Assembly: GCF_900607225.1 (NCBI RefSeq)
Contig: NZ_LR027842.1
Coordinates: 1,780,396-1,844,395 of the forward strand
DNA from: [Pseudopropionibacterium] massiliense
Lineage (GTDB): Bacteria; Actinomycetota; Actinomycetes; Propionibacteriales; Propionibacteriaceae
Reading direction: 5' to 3'
DNA: 64,000 nucleotides
Shown piece by piece: positions 1-8,668 of the stretch (its first letter is position 1; every line of letters starts with the position of its first letter). The notes beneath the pieces are model-generated. The model made no database searches. It had not been told where the DNA came from and was given only the letters and a program-made list of their open reading frames with translations. The position numbers were made by a program, and so were the translations under genes.

Positions 1-2
1 GG

Positions 3-653
3 GTGATGACCGACGACTTCGCCAACACGATCGCTGCGAATCCCAACCTGCTCGCGGCCCTCGGCGGGAGAGCGGACGACCTGGCCCCGCAGATCGGTCT
101 ACTGCTCGCCTCGGTCATGGCCACCGCAGCCGGGCTCACCGTGGCCCTGAGGCTCGCCTCGGAGGAATCCCGGGCCCGCCTCGGGTTGCTGCTGTCCGGA
201 AGGAACGGCCGGTGGGCCTGGTGGCTCGGGTGGAACGGTCTGGCCCTGTTCGTCACCGCCCTGGTGCTGATGCTCTCCGCCGTCGCACTCGGGACGTGCC
301 AGTGGTGGGCGGCGGGCGATCCGGGGGTGCTGGTAAACGATCTGGCCGCCGCCTCTGCCTTCCTGGCCCCCGCACTCGCAATGGTGGGGTTCGGTTCCCT
401 GCTCATCGGAGTGGCTCCGCGGCTGGGTTTCCTGTCCTGGGGTTTTCCCGTCTGGACGTTGGTCGTCGGGATGCTCGCGGAGATTCTGCAGCTGCCCGGC
501 TGGGCACGGCGGTTGTCCCCCCTCGATTGGGTGGGCCGCCTCCCGGGCGAGGCGGCCGATGACCTCGCGGTGCTGCTGCTCGCCACGGGCGCCGCGGCCG
601 CGGTGCTGGCCGGGGGTTTCACACTCGGCCGCCGTGATCTGCTACGCGGCTGA
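3..653 (+). CDS. ABC-2-type transporter permease, C-terminal part (cut by window edge)
   Basis: This is the C-terminal part of a multi-spanning membrane protein whose true start probably lies before the window. The 216 visible residues hold about five hydrophobic segments (roughly residues 30-50, 75-97, 115-138, 145-163 and 188-207) joined by short loops. The protein ends in a short basic tail. The layout and sequence style (Gly/Ala/Leu-rich helices, a conserved Pro-rich loop before the last helix) fit the ABC-2-like permeases that actinobacteria use to export antibiotics or polyketides. The ATPase partner would lie to the left, out of view. The GTG/ATG at the very edge may only be internal codons. 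Another polytopic exporter is possible. Confidence 0.6.
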   Translation: MMTDDFANTIAANPNLLAALGGRADDLAPQIGLLLASVMATAAGLTVALRLASEESRARLGLLLSGRNGRWAWWLGWNGLALFVTALVLMLSAVALGTCQWWAAGDPGVLVNDLAAASAFLAPALAMVGFGSLLIGVAPRLGFLSWGFPVWTLVVGMLAEILQLPGWARRLSPLDWVGRLPGEAADDLAVLLLATGAAAAVLAGGFTLGRRDLLRG

Positions 654-706
654 ACGGGCCGATCCGCACGGATACACGACACCATAGTCCCGGGCGTGGA
701 TGTCGG

Positions 707-1498
707 TCAGTAGCCGTTCTGCCCGTGGCCTCCCTGCTGCCCCCCGTAGCCCCCTTGGGGACCGTAACCTCCTTGGCCGTATCCGCCCTGGGCGCCGGGA
801 CCGCCCTGGGGTGTTCCATATCCGTTCGGGATCTGCTGACCCGGCATCGCCTGCCCCTGGTATCCCTGCGGTCCTCCCTGGTACCGGTACGGATACGGAC
901 CGCCGGCTCCCCCGGCACTGGTTGCGCGATTGGCGTTCATCGCCTGGATCACGTGAATGGTGGCCGCTGCGATGACGGCGATGGAGCTGATCAGCAGCAG
1001 GATCAGGCCCCACCCCATGCTCGCCTGGGCCAACCCGGAGGTCTGCTTGTTTCCCGTGCTGATGTTTGTCATGGCGATGAACACCATGATCAGGTTGATC
1101 AGCCCCAGGACCGCCACGGGAATCATCGACCAGGACATCCGTTTCATGGCGGGCAGAAACCCGGACAGACCAGCCAGGGCCACGATGGCGATGCTGAACA
1201 GGAGGGCCAACACGCCAAGGATCCCCCACACTCTCGTCTCCATGCCACTCACGCTGCCCTCGACCCCGAAAACCTTGGCTGTCGCCCATGAGCCAACCGA
1301 CCCGACGAGCGACAGTACACCTGCCCCCATTGCCAGGACCGCGAACAGCGGGAATCCGGATCCGAGAGGCTGAGGACTTCCCGGCATCCCATAGATCGAG
1401 GTCTGGATTCCGGGGGCCGGTTGCTGACCCCATCCACCTTGAGGCCGGCTCGGGCCGTATCCCTGCGGAGGCGTCTGATATGGAGGCTGAGAAGACAT
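707..1498 (-). CDS. Four-helix membrane protein with Pro/Gln-rich N-terminus and Gly/Gln-rich C-terminal tail
   Basis: The 263-residue protein starts at the ATG beginning MSSQPPYQ, preceded by a GAAAGG-like ribosome site. The first ~45 residues are Pro/Gln/Gly-rich. Four predicted membrane helices follow at about residues 48-70, 88-112, 120-140 and 160-185. From about residue 190 the tail is made of repeated QGGYG-type units and is probably disordered. Such tail-bearing small membrane proteins are common in actinobacteria, and most have no known function. The gene is convergent with the permease on its right-hand side and divergent from sdaA. I do not recognise a specific family. Confidence 0.7.
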   Translation of the reverse strand: MSSQPPYQTPPQGYGPSRPQGGWGQQPAPGIQTSIYGMPGSPQPLGSGFPLFAVLAMGAGVLSLVGSVGSWATAKVFGVEGSVSGMETRVWGILGVLALLFSIAIVALAGLSGFLPAMKRMSWSMIPVAVLGLINLIMVFIAMTNISTGNKQTSGLAQASMGWGLILLLISSIAVIAAATIHVIQAMNANRATSAGGAGGPYPYRYQGGPQGYQGQAMPGQQIPNGYGTPQGGPGAQGGYGQGGYGPQGGYGGQQGGHGQNGY

Positions 1499-1718
1499 CC
1501 TGGGCCTTTCGTCATGTCTGTTGTCAGGGATCACTCTGCACCTTTTGCGCCATCTCGCCAACCCCATCCCTGAAACCACCCGGTCCAAGGCGAAACTTCG
1601 CTCCGCCGACCCGCCCCGGCGTCCCACTCGCTGATACACCGGGGTGGGGTGGTTCGGTTTCCCCAGGTTTTCTGACCCTGAGCGTCTCCAAGTGGAACAC
1701 AAGTGGAACAATTGAGTG

Positions 1719-3317
1719 ATGCAAGCGCTCTCGGTATCAGCGACGAGACCGACCTCGTCAGTTTCCCCACGCCCGCTCTCCGTGGTCGATCTGTTCCGCC
1801 TGGGCATCGGTCCCTCCTCCTCCCACACGGTTGGCCCGATGCGCGCCGGGGCGGCCTTCGTATCGGAGCTGGCGGGATCGCCACGGGCGAACGAGGTCAG
1901 ACACATCACCGTCGACCTGTTCGGTTCCCTGGGTGCGACGGGACGCGGTCACAGCACCGACCGGGCGGTCCTGCTGGGTCTCGGAGGTCACGCACCCGAG
2001 ACCGTGTCGATTCCCGAGGTCGAATCCCTGCTGCCAGCTTTGGCCGACTCAGGCCAGCTGCCCGTGGCCGGGATCGCACAGGTACCATTCGACATCACCA
2101 AGGACATGCGTTTCGTCCCCAGGACGGTACTGCCCTACCACGTCAACGCCCTGACGATCACCGCCAGCGACGCCACCGACGGGACGCTTCTGCGCCGCAC
2201 CTACTACTCGATCGGCGGCGGGTTCGTCATGGAGCAGACCAACGACGACCCCCAGGCCCCGCAGGTGCGCTCCCTGGACCGGGCGGTGACGGAGGAGGAC
2301 GCTTCGCAACCCGCCCTTCCCCATCCCTTCGGCAAGGCCATGGAGTTGCTGAACGCCTGCGACAGGTCCGGGTTGTCGATCGCCCAGCTGGTTTACGAGA
2401 ACGAGATCGCCATGCGATCCGAGGACGAGGTGGATGCCTACCTCGATCTCGTCGCGAACACGATGTTCGACTGCATCGACGCGGGGCTCCAGGAACACGG
2501 GATCCTGCCCGGCGGCCTCAACGTACTGCGCCGCGCCGGAACCCTGGCGAAGCGGCTGCGTGAACGCGAAACCTGCCAGCCCCGTGAACTCCCGGACACC
2601 TTGGAATGGGCCGCCACCTACGCGGACCCGATGCGGTCAATGGACTGGGTGAACCTCTACGCCTTGGCGGTCAACGAGGAGAACGCCGCCGGCCATCGCG
2701 TGGTCACCGCCCCGACGAACGGCGCGGCCGGCGTGATTCCCGCCGTCATCGGGTTCCTGACCTGCTACTGCCCAGAGGCCGGGGTGCCCTTCGGGATGTT
2801 CACTCCCCTCGACCAGAATGGCCGTTTCCCCTTCCGTCTCTCCCCGGCGGACCGGGAGGGAAACAGCGCGAAGAGACGCCAGGCGGTGCACCGTTTCCTG
2901 CTGGCGGCCGCCGCCGTCGGTTCCCTCATCAAGACGAACGCCTCCATCGCGGGAGCGGAGGTCGGCTGCCAGGGTGAGGTCGGTTCGGCCTCGGCCATGG
3001 CGGCCGCGGGTCTCGCGCAGGCCCTGGGTGGCACGCCCCGCCAGGTGGAGAACGCGGCGGAGATCGCCATGGAACATTCACTGGGACTCACATGCGACCC
3101 GGTCGCCGGGCTGGTGCAGATTCCCTGCATCGAACGAAACGCCATCGCCGCCAGCAAGGCCATCAACGCGGCCCGCATGGCCATGTGGGGGGATGGACGC
3201 CACACTGTGAGCCTGGACGTCGTGATCGAGACGATGCACCAGACCGGCAAGGACATGCTCTCGAAGTACAAGGAGACCTCGGAAGGCGGACTGGCCGTCA
3301 ACGTCGTGGAGTGCTGA
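1719..3317 (+). CDS. sdaA: L-serine ammonia-lyase (L-serine dehydratase), iron-sulfur type
   Basis: This cytosolic enzyme converts L-serine to pyruvate and ammonia using a [4Fe-4S] cluster. The protein is a single-chain form with the beta domain ([13 protein letters not shown] near residue 30) followed by the alpha domain. The alpha domain carries the family blocks [34 protein letters not shown] and PCIERNA, so the three cluster cysteines are all present. It is about 70-80 residues longer than the Escherichia coli enzyme. The extra length comes from an N-terminal extension and an insertion of roughly 30 residues between the APTNG block and the GAEVG block (from CYCPEAG to about KRRQAV). GTG (1716) and ATG (1719) are adjacent, and ATG was chosen. 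The gene stands alone with a 217-bp upstream gap. Confidence 0.95.
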   Translation: MQALSVSATRPTSSVSPRPLSVVDLFRLGIGPSSSHTVGPMRAGAAFVSELAGSPRANEVRHITVDLFGSLGATGRGHSTDRAVLLGLGGHAPETVSIPEVESLLPALADSGQLPVAGIAQVPFDITKDMRFVPRTVLPYHVNALTITASDATDGTLLRRTYYSIGGGFVMEQTNDDPQAPQVRSLDRAVTEEDASQPALPHPFGKAMELLNACDRSGLSIAQLVYENEIAMRSEDEVDAYLDLVANTMFDCIDAGLQEHGILPGGLNVLRRAGTLAKRLRERETCQPRELPDTLEWAATYADPMRSMDWVNLYALAVNEENAAGHRVVTAPTNGAAGVIPAVIGFLTCYCPEAGVPFGMFTPLDQNGRFPFRLSPADREGNSAKRRQAVHRFLLAAAAVGSLIKTNASIAGAEVGCQGEVGSASAMAAAGLAQALGGTPRQVENAAEIAMEHSLGLTCDPVAGLVQIPCIERNAIAASKAINAARMAMWGDGRHTVSLDVVIETMHQTGKDMLSKYKETSEGGLAVNVVEC

Positions 3318-3399
3318 AACCGCACCCTCCCGGGCCATGTCCAGCGGTCGGGCGGGCAACTCTCGTGGGAAATGTGGCCTTGGGTGGATGATAGGGCTC

Positions 3400-4455
3400 A
3401 TGACGCGTGCACGATCCGACTCCCCCGCGACGAAGGACCCGGTTCCCTCCTGGGTTGGGCGCGTGCTCCCCGGGTGTGTGTTGTGCCTGGCCGCCGCCGG
3501 AATCGGCTACGGAATCAACCTGTTCCTGCCCGGTGTCAGCGCGTTGATCATCGCGATCGTGCTGGGGGTGCTCCTGACCAATGTCGTCCACCTGCCGGAT
3601 GCCCTCTCCCCCGGTATTGATTTCTCGGCGAAGAAGCTGCTGCGCGCGGGAATCATCCTTCTCGGGCTCAAGTTGTCGCTGACCAGCATCATCGACCTGG
3701 GTGTGCCGATGCTGCTGGTGGTCGCGTGCATAGTCACGGGCGGAATGCTGGGAACGGTTCTGCTGGGAAGGCTGCTGCGGGTCCCCCCGAACCTTTCCCT
3801 GCTGATCGCCTGCGGATTCTCCATCTGCGGGGCCGCCGCCGTGGCGGGGGCCGCCGGGGTCACCGATCCGGACGACGAGGCCGAGGAGGACACCATCACG
3901 GCGGTGGCGCTGGTGGTGATCTTCGGAACCCTGATGATTCCCCTCGTGCCGCTCGTGGCGGGCCTGCTCGGCCTGGATGTCGTGGCCGCCGGAAAATGGG
4001 CGGGCGGATCCACCCACGAGATCGCCCAGGTGGTGGCGATCGGGGGTGTGATCGGCGGTGGGGCGCTGGCCGTCGCGGTCGTCGTCAAACTCGCTCGTGT
4101 GCTGTTGCTGGCGCCCGTGATCGCAGTCCTGAGTTTCCGGCAGCGCCGGCTTCAACGATCGGACGTACCCGGGCGGCAGGCGTCGCGCACGAAGCTTCCC
4201 CCGATCGTGCCGCCTTTCATCCTCGGGTTCCTGGCGATGGTGCTGCTGCGTTCCTTCGTGGCGTTGCCGGGGGCGGCGCTGGGCGCCGGTGAGACACTGC
4301 AGACCCTGCTGCTGGCGGCCGCCATGTTCGGGCTGGGATGCGGGGTGAGGGTCAGGAATCTCCTGAAGGTCGGCCTGCGGCCCTTTGGCCTGGCGGCCGC
4401 ATCGACGCTGCTGGTCGCGGTGATCGCCCACGCCGGGGTCGCGCTGGCCGGCTGA
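3400..4455 (+). CDS. YeiH/UPF0324-family membrane transporter (putative sulfate exporter family)
   Basis: This is an integral membrane protein of about ten hydrophobic segments spread over 351 residues. Family features are the GINLFLPGVSALI helix, the block around LLRAGIILLGLKLS, the glycine-rich CGFSICGAAAVAGAAG segment and the STHEIAQVVAIGG block. These are typical of the YeiH/PSE group, whose substrate is poorly established despite the 'sulfate exporter' label. Upstream ATGs at 3337 and 3388 are possible. The ATG at 3400 was chosen because a GGTGGA sequence lies about ten bases before it and hydrophobic sequence begins soon after. A hairpin follows the stop codon. Confidence 0.85.
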   Translation: MTRARSDSPATKDPVPSWVGRVLPGCVLCLAAAGIGYGINLFLPGVSALIIAIVLGVLLTNVVHLPDALSPGIDFSAKKLLRAGIILLGLKLSLTSIIDLGVPMLLVVACIVTGGMLGTVLLGRLLRVPPNLSLLIACGFSICGAAAVAGAAGVTDPDDEAEEDTITAVALVVIFGTLMIPLVPLVAGLLGLDVVAAGKWAGGSTHEIAQVVAIGGVIGGGALAVAVVVKLARVLLLAPVIAVLSFRQRRLQRSDVPGRQASRTKLPPIVPPFILGFLAMVLLRSFVALPGAALGAGETLQTLLLAAAMFGLGCGVRVRNLLKVGLRPFGLAAASTLLVAVIAHAGVALAG

Positions 4456-4484
4456 GACCAGGGGCGGGTCAATCCACCATCACG

Positions 4485-4506
4485 GTTTCCCGGCCACGCG
4501 GGAAAC
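4485..4506. terminator. Short hairpin between convergent genes
   Basis: An 8-bp perfect inverted repeat (GTTTCCCG/CGGGAAAC, 6-nt loop) lies between the convergent YeiH-like gene and the methyltransferase gene. There is no clear T tract, so Rho-independent activity is only presumed from its position. Confidence 0.4.
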
Positions 4507-4598
4507 GGGTCGCAGCAACGGCCGACCCTTCCCGTGTTCGCCGGTCATCCGTCATTTCCGCGTCAAGGCCTTTCCTCCCCGGCCCGTGGCCCGGGGCC

Positions 4599-5411
4599 TC
4601 AGCTTTTCCTGCCCAGAAGTTTGAGATGCACGATGATCGTGCGGCGTTTGCGGTCCGCCACCATCATTGCGATGCGCGATCCGATCTTGAGCCTTCTCCT
4701 GACGCCGGGCTCCATGTCCTTGAAGAAAGGACGTTGTTCGAGCAGTTCCGCACCGCATGCGCGGGCGAATGCCTCCGGGTCGTTGATGTAGAAGTTCATC
4801 GGGGCGGTGGTGTTCCCGGTCTTCTTGACGTATCTGTTGGCGTACCTCATGCCCACCTCGTCCGTGGCGTCGAACACCAGTTCACTGCCCGGCAGGGATT
4901 CCCCGAGCTCCCGGGCAAGACCGACGACGTCGTCCTCGCGGAAGTACTGGAACACCCCCGAGGCCACGAACAGCGTCGGGATCGACGCGTCGATGCGCGG
5001 GAGCCAGTCGAGGGAGAGGACATCGCAACCGATCAAGACCTCGCCGGGGCCTTTGGGAATCACCTTCTCCCTGGCCTCGATGACCTCGGGCAGGTCGATC
5101 TCGTAGAACCTCGCGCCGCAATCCGCCAGCCGGAAGGCGGCTGTTTCCAGCCCGGCTCCGAGGTTGACGACGTTGCACTCCCCGTTTCTTCCGGCGAATT
5201 CCCTGACGATCCGATCCAAATTGCGGTACCGCGCCACCGAGGCCAGATACATGTACTCCGAGGAGGATCTCCGGATGCCGTCGCCGGGAACAAAGCTTTC
5301 TAGCGACAGCGCCTTCTCGTCGTAGAAGTACTCCGGGAACCTCCTGGACACGTGGATCCGCGCGACCAGCGGAATGAACAGTGTGTCGGCAACGCCTTGC
5401 AGATCGCGCAT
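4599..5411 (-). CDS. Class I SAM-dependent methyltransferase, leucine carboxyl methyltransferase/TcmP-like
   Basis: The 270-residue protein has the layout of the LCMT/TcmP family: an N-terminal helical part, then motif I (VVNLGAGLET, near residue 105). An acidic FYEIDLPEV strand that binds the SAM ribose follows, then a DVLSL motif. Members methylate carboxyl or hydroxyl oxygens of small molecules or proteins; the substrate here cannot be told. The ATG at 5411 was chosen because GAGGAG lies nine bases upstream. The longer open frame to 5519 has no ribosome site. The gene is single and convergent with the transporter on its left. Confidence 0.8.
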   Translation of the reverse strand: MRDLQGVADTLFIPLVARIHVSRRFPEYFYDEKALSLESFVPGDGIRRSSSEYMYLASVARYRNLDRIVREFAGRNGECNVVNLGAGLETAAFRLADCGARFYEIDLPEVIEAREKVIPKGPGEVLIGCDVLSLDWLPRIDASIPTLFVASGVFQYFREDDVVGLARELGESLPGSELVFDATDEVGMRYANRYVKKTGNTTAPMNFYINDPEAFARACGAELLEQRPFFKDMEPGVRRRLKIGSRIAMMVADRKRRTIIVHLKLLGRKS

Positions 5412-5548
5412 CACGCACTCCTCTTCGTCCACCCCATGGTAGGAACAAGCGTCTCGCGTGTCGATACCCGTTCGGGGTCCGGACCGGACTCCCCGCCCCC
5501 TCCCGTACGTGAGCTTCACAGCATCTGCCGGGACACTGAGGTCATGAG

Positions 5549-5671
5549 GTGGGGATTATCTCCAAACGCTTGAGCATCGAGGGCCTGCGGTACGCCCGGG
5601 CGGTCGCCGAGACGGGATCGTTCAGCGCAGCCGCGCGCCGAGAAGCAGGCGCGTTGGCGTGTCCCCGCTGA
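5549..5671 (+). pseudogene. LysR-type regulator remnant (first ~30 residues of the HTH only)
   Basis: From the GTG at 5549 a 40-codon frame reads into LSIEGLRYARAVAETGSFSAAAR, which is the hallmark N-terminal helix and the start of the turn of a LysR winged-helix domain. After the AAAR block the sequence leaves the family pattern and stops at 5671. A GAGG ribosome site lies upstream. Nothing resembling the rest of a LysR protein follows; the next gene is on the other strand. It is therefore the stub left after a deletion or replacement, and marks a rearrangement point. It is too short to encode a regulator. Confidence 0.65.
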
Positions 5672-5760
5672 TCAATTCCACGCCGACAGCGACGATGTTC
5701 GGCACCGTCTCGACCCTTCGGTCCTTGGTTGTACCATTCCAGTTCTCCTGGGGCGGCGCG

Positions 5761-7245
5761 TCACTTGTCGGCATCAATGTCAATGGCGTCGAACATTTCA
5801 AGTTCCGCGCGGAGAAAATCGTCGATGCTCTCCACCTCGTCAGCGGCCGTGGCCAGCATGTCGGCAATCTGGTCCTTGGTCGCCCCCGCGCCCATGCACC
5901 ACGAGGCGCGGGCGATGATCTCGTCCAGGAAATCATGGAACTCCGTGGAGCTGGGCTCGGCGGCATTCGACCGGTTTTCCTCCCCAGTGGCTGCCGCGTC
6001 ACCCACGCGATCGGCCATGCCGCTGTGCAGCGTCAGCGCATGGTTGTCCACATTCCACTCGTTGAGCGTCAGCGGTCCTGAAATGTCATGGGCTTCCCAG
6101 TCCACCCCGTCCCACCGAGAGGTCACGACGAGTTCCGTGCCCTCCACCGTGACCACCATCTCCTGTCCGTTGTCCCCGATCGAAAGCACGGCGGCCCCGT
6201 TCTTCTCGATGAAGTCGTAGTCGTCACTCAGCGCATCCAGGACGAGCGGGAAGGTGATCCGGGGAAGGCCGGACGCGGCGGAATCGGCGTTTCCCGCCCC
6301 GAACAGGCGCAGCATCTCATCCTCCAGATCCTGGATTTCCCGGATCCCGTGGTCGTGTTGATGTCCGCCCTCAGGAACCGCCGGTTCCCCGGTCACCTCC
6401 GAAAGCGACTCGTCGCCGTCCTGTTCCCGGCTCTCCGTCCTGAGCACTTCGAGCACGGCCTGACCGAGAGCGGCTTCCTGGGTTCCCTGGACTCCCGGGT
6501 AGTCGAGGGTTTTCTCCATCATGGTGGCGAAAACATCGTTGATGCCGGTTGACACTGGATCCAGGTCGGCTGCCCTGGCGATCTCGGATGCCTGCGACAG
6601 GAGCGTCACCGCCTGTTCCATGTCGGTGTCGGCGACCGCACGCGCCTGTTCGACCAACTGGGCCACGGCATCTTCGGGCTGCCCGTCGAGTTCGGCGAGG
6701 ATCTCCTCCGCGGGGTCCGGGATCCGGATCCCGGCCTGCTGGGCCAGGGCGTCGAATCGCGTCTGCGGGAATGCTTCCTCCAGGAACCGCTCGAAGAACC
6801 CGCATCCGTCAATGGCGTCACGAAGGAAGTGTTCGAGCTGGTCATCGGTCAACCCGACCTCCACCGGCAGCCTCATGGCCCCGCACAGACGCGCCATGTC
6901 CTCCTGCGGCGAGACGATGATGCCGGCCGCCACCGTGCTGTCGTTCACGTTCCACGAGTCGGCCACAACGCACAGCGCCTCTTCCAAATGGCTCGAGGCG
7001 TTGGACATCCACTGGATGGAGACGTTCAGCATCTCTGCGAAGACGAAGAAGGAGATGATGCTGTTGTCGGTCAGGGTCAGGAGGGAACCGTCCGGCCGGT
7101 CACTCGCCCCCACACCGATGTCGGCCAACGCTCGTTTGATGCGGGGCACCGTCACCTTCGTCGGGCTGAGGGTGCTCTTCGAGGAGGTACGGGTTACGGC
7201 CGGCCCGGTGTTCTTGGATGCGGTCTTCTTCTTGCGAGGGGACAT
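5761..7245 (-). CDS. YbjN-like (putative sensory transduction regulator domain) protein with basic N-terminus
   Basis: The 494-residue protein starts at MSPRKKK, with AGGAG a few bases upstream. The first ~35 residues are Lys/Ser/Thr-rich. Two regions resemble the YbjN fold: about residues 35-170 (VPRIKRALADIGV, then a strand-rich part) and about 330-430 (a TFPLVLDALSDDYDFIEKNG start). Between them and after them are acidic helical segments. YbjN-type domains resemble type III secretion chaperones and are found in many actinobacterial proteins without a known reaction. No membrane segment or signal peptide is seen. The gene stands alone, and its role is unknown. Confidence 0.65.
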   Translation of the reverse strand: MSPRKKKTASKNTGPAVTRTSSKSTLSPTKVTVPRIKRALADIGVGASDRPDGSLLTLTDNSIISFFVFAEMLNVSIQWMSNASSHLEEALCVVADSWNVNDSTVAAGIIVSPQEDMARLCGAMRLPVEVGLTDDQLEHFLRDAIDGCGFFERFLEEAFPQTRFDALAQQAGIRIPDPAEEILAELDGQPEDAVAQLVEQARAVADTDMEQAVTLLSQASEIARAADLDPVSTGINDVFATMMEKTLDYPGVQGTQEAALGQAVLEVLRTESREQDGDESLSEVTGEPAVPEGGHQHDHGIREIQDLEDEMLRLFGAGNADSAASGLPRITFPLVLDALSDDYDFIEKNGAAVLSIGDNGQEMVVTVEGTELVVTSRWDGVDWEAHDISGPLTLNEWNVDNHALTLHSGMADRVGDAAATGEENRSNAAEPSSTEFHDFLDEIIARASWCMGAGATKDQIADMLATAADEVESIDDFLRAELEMFDAIDIDADK

Positions 7246-7498
7246 GGAAGCTCCTGTCGTCAGTGAGCGGACCTTGTGAATCGGCACGGGTCGGGGTCGG
7301 AACGTGCGACGACGTCCGGGCCCCACATCCTCCACCGTAGCGATCTGCCTTGAGAGTCATTCGGGTACGACACACCCCGCCCTCGCCAAGTGGGAGCACT
7401 CGACACCGAGCAGCCCCCCGGCAAGCTGATCCACATCGCGACATCGGCCCACGATTGCCGGACACACGCTCATCAAAGCTTGTCGGTTTGCCACCAGA

Positions 7499-7954
7499 TC
7501 AAAGCTTGACGGCGTATTGCAGCACTTTTGTTTCGCTGCCAAAAGGAGTTTTCCTGTAGAAGGCTATCGTGTCTTCATTGTCATCTTGTTCGGTGTCAAC
7601 AAAGATGTCGTGAAAATTATTATTCCTCGCATGGTCCATCAGATGGTTTATCAGGCTTTTCCCCACCCCTTGGCCTTGAAAACTCTTCTTCACCCCCAGG
7701 TCATGAACATAAACACTGGGCCTCGCCACTTCATAACCAGGAAGAACGTAGGCCGTCAACCCACCGACCACTTCGTTTCCGACCTTGGCAACCACTACCA
7801 ACAGGTTCTCGTCCCTCAACAGACGCAGGAGATACTCCTCATCGGGGTGATCACGACCGCCCCAGTCAAATACCTCCCGGAAAACATCGAGCAAATTTTT
7901 GAATTCTTCAATGTCCGCGTCGATGAGTTTGATGTCGAATTCTCGTGCACACAT
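7499..7954 (-). CDS. GNAT acetyltransferase resembling AAC(3)-I aminoglycoside acetyltransferases
   Basis: The 151-residue GNAT enzyme carries the order of blocks seen in the AAC(3)-I group: VVGGLTAYVLPGYE, a VYVHDLGV strand, the acetyl-CoA loop SFQGQGVGKSLINHL and a late ALYTKLG-like segment (here TIAFYRKTPFG). AAC(3)-I enzymes acetylate gentamicin-type aminoglycosides at N3, but many relatives act on other amines, so resistance is not claimed. The ATG at 7954 has GAGAGGG just upstream. The gene is visibly richer in A+T than its surroundings, and it opens the accessory island that runs to the tRNA at 21.4 kb. Confidence 0.8.
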   Translation of the reverse strand: MCAREFDIKLIDADIEEFKNLLDVFREVFDWGGRDHPDEEYLLRLLRDENLLVVVAKVGNEVVGGLTAYVLPGYEVARPSVYVHDLGVKKSFQGQGVGKSLINHLMDHARNNNFHDIFVDTEQDDNEDTIAFYRKTPFGSETKVLQYAVKL

Positions 7955-8275
7955 TTTGCCCTCTCCCGGAGTTGGGTTGCTGTTTTCTGGCCTCAAAGCG
8001 GTGCTCGCCGCTCAGCGCGCTTAGGTCGTCGTCACCCCACAGCATAAGGTTGCTCCTTGTCGTGGACAGCATAGGGGACGGTCTTACCAGCGAGCGGGTG
8101 AGAGTGGATCACGTTTCGTTTCCGTTCTTGTGGACCTCCGTAGATAATTCGAGAACCCCTGCCTGGCCTTGAAAACCGTGACTTCTCGCAGGTCGCGGGG
8201 GTCTACCAACGGGATCGGAGGCCGCTGGAGCCGTCCGTGGTGGACTCGCTGGGTCGGATGGTGCGTGCAGTTGGG

Positions 8276-8623
8276 ATGACTCAAACTTTTCTGAGCTCGA
8301 CACAGGTAGACGAACTGGTGGCCCTCTACGATGCGGGCGCGACGCTGGTGAAGCTGGGAGAGCGGTTCGGTGTGCACCGCCGCACGGCTGCTGCGCATCT
8401 GGTCCGCCGCTCGGTCCCTATCCGCAGGCGCGGTCTTGACGAGTGCCACCTGCCCGAAGCGGTCGAGTTGTACGCGGACGGGTTGACGCTGATGGAGTTC
8501 GGGTTGCGTTTCGGCGTGAGCCAGCAGGCGGTGAGAAGAGCGCTAGCCGCCAAGGGCGTCGAGATTCGCTCCAGCAGGCGCCGTCAACTCGCGGTGAACC
8601 AGTCTGCGCGCTCGGCGCCGTAG
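8276..8623 (+). CDS. Small protein with two tandem helix-turn-helix units, recombinase-tail-like
   Basis: The protein of about 115 residues consists of two tandem helix-turn-helix units. Each reads as a VxELxALYxAG(A)T-type helix, then a LGERFGVHRRT- or FGLRFGVSQQAV-type recognition part, then an arginine-rich wing. Such paired units occur at the C-terminus of serine recombinases and as small stand-alone proteins near actinobacterial mobile elements. No resolvase catalytic domain is present upstream in any frame. It may therefore be a real small DNA-binding protein or the tail of a lost recombinase. The start is uncertain: ATG at 8276 was chosen and ATG at 8237 is possible. Confidence 0.5.
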   Translation: MTQTFLSSTQVDELVALYDAGATLVKLGERFGVHRRTAAAHLVRRSVPIRRRGLDECHLPEAVELYADGLTLMEFGLRFGVSQQAVRRALAAKGVEIRSSRRRQLAVNQSARSAP

Positions 8624-8668
8624 TCACCTGTCGCTCCCGTCGATGGACCAGGGTCATCACCTTCGCCG

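Noticed and set aside
3298-4431. Long open frame (377 codons) on the minus strand
   Set aside because: It lies opposite the clear YeiH-type transporter and is rich in Gln/His/Asp/Arg with no fold pattern, the usual shadow of a G+C-rich gene.
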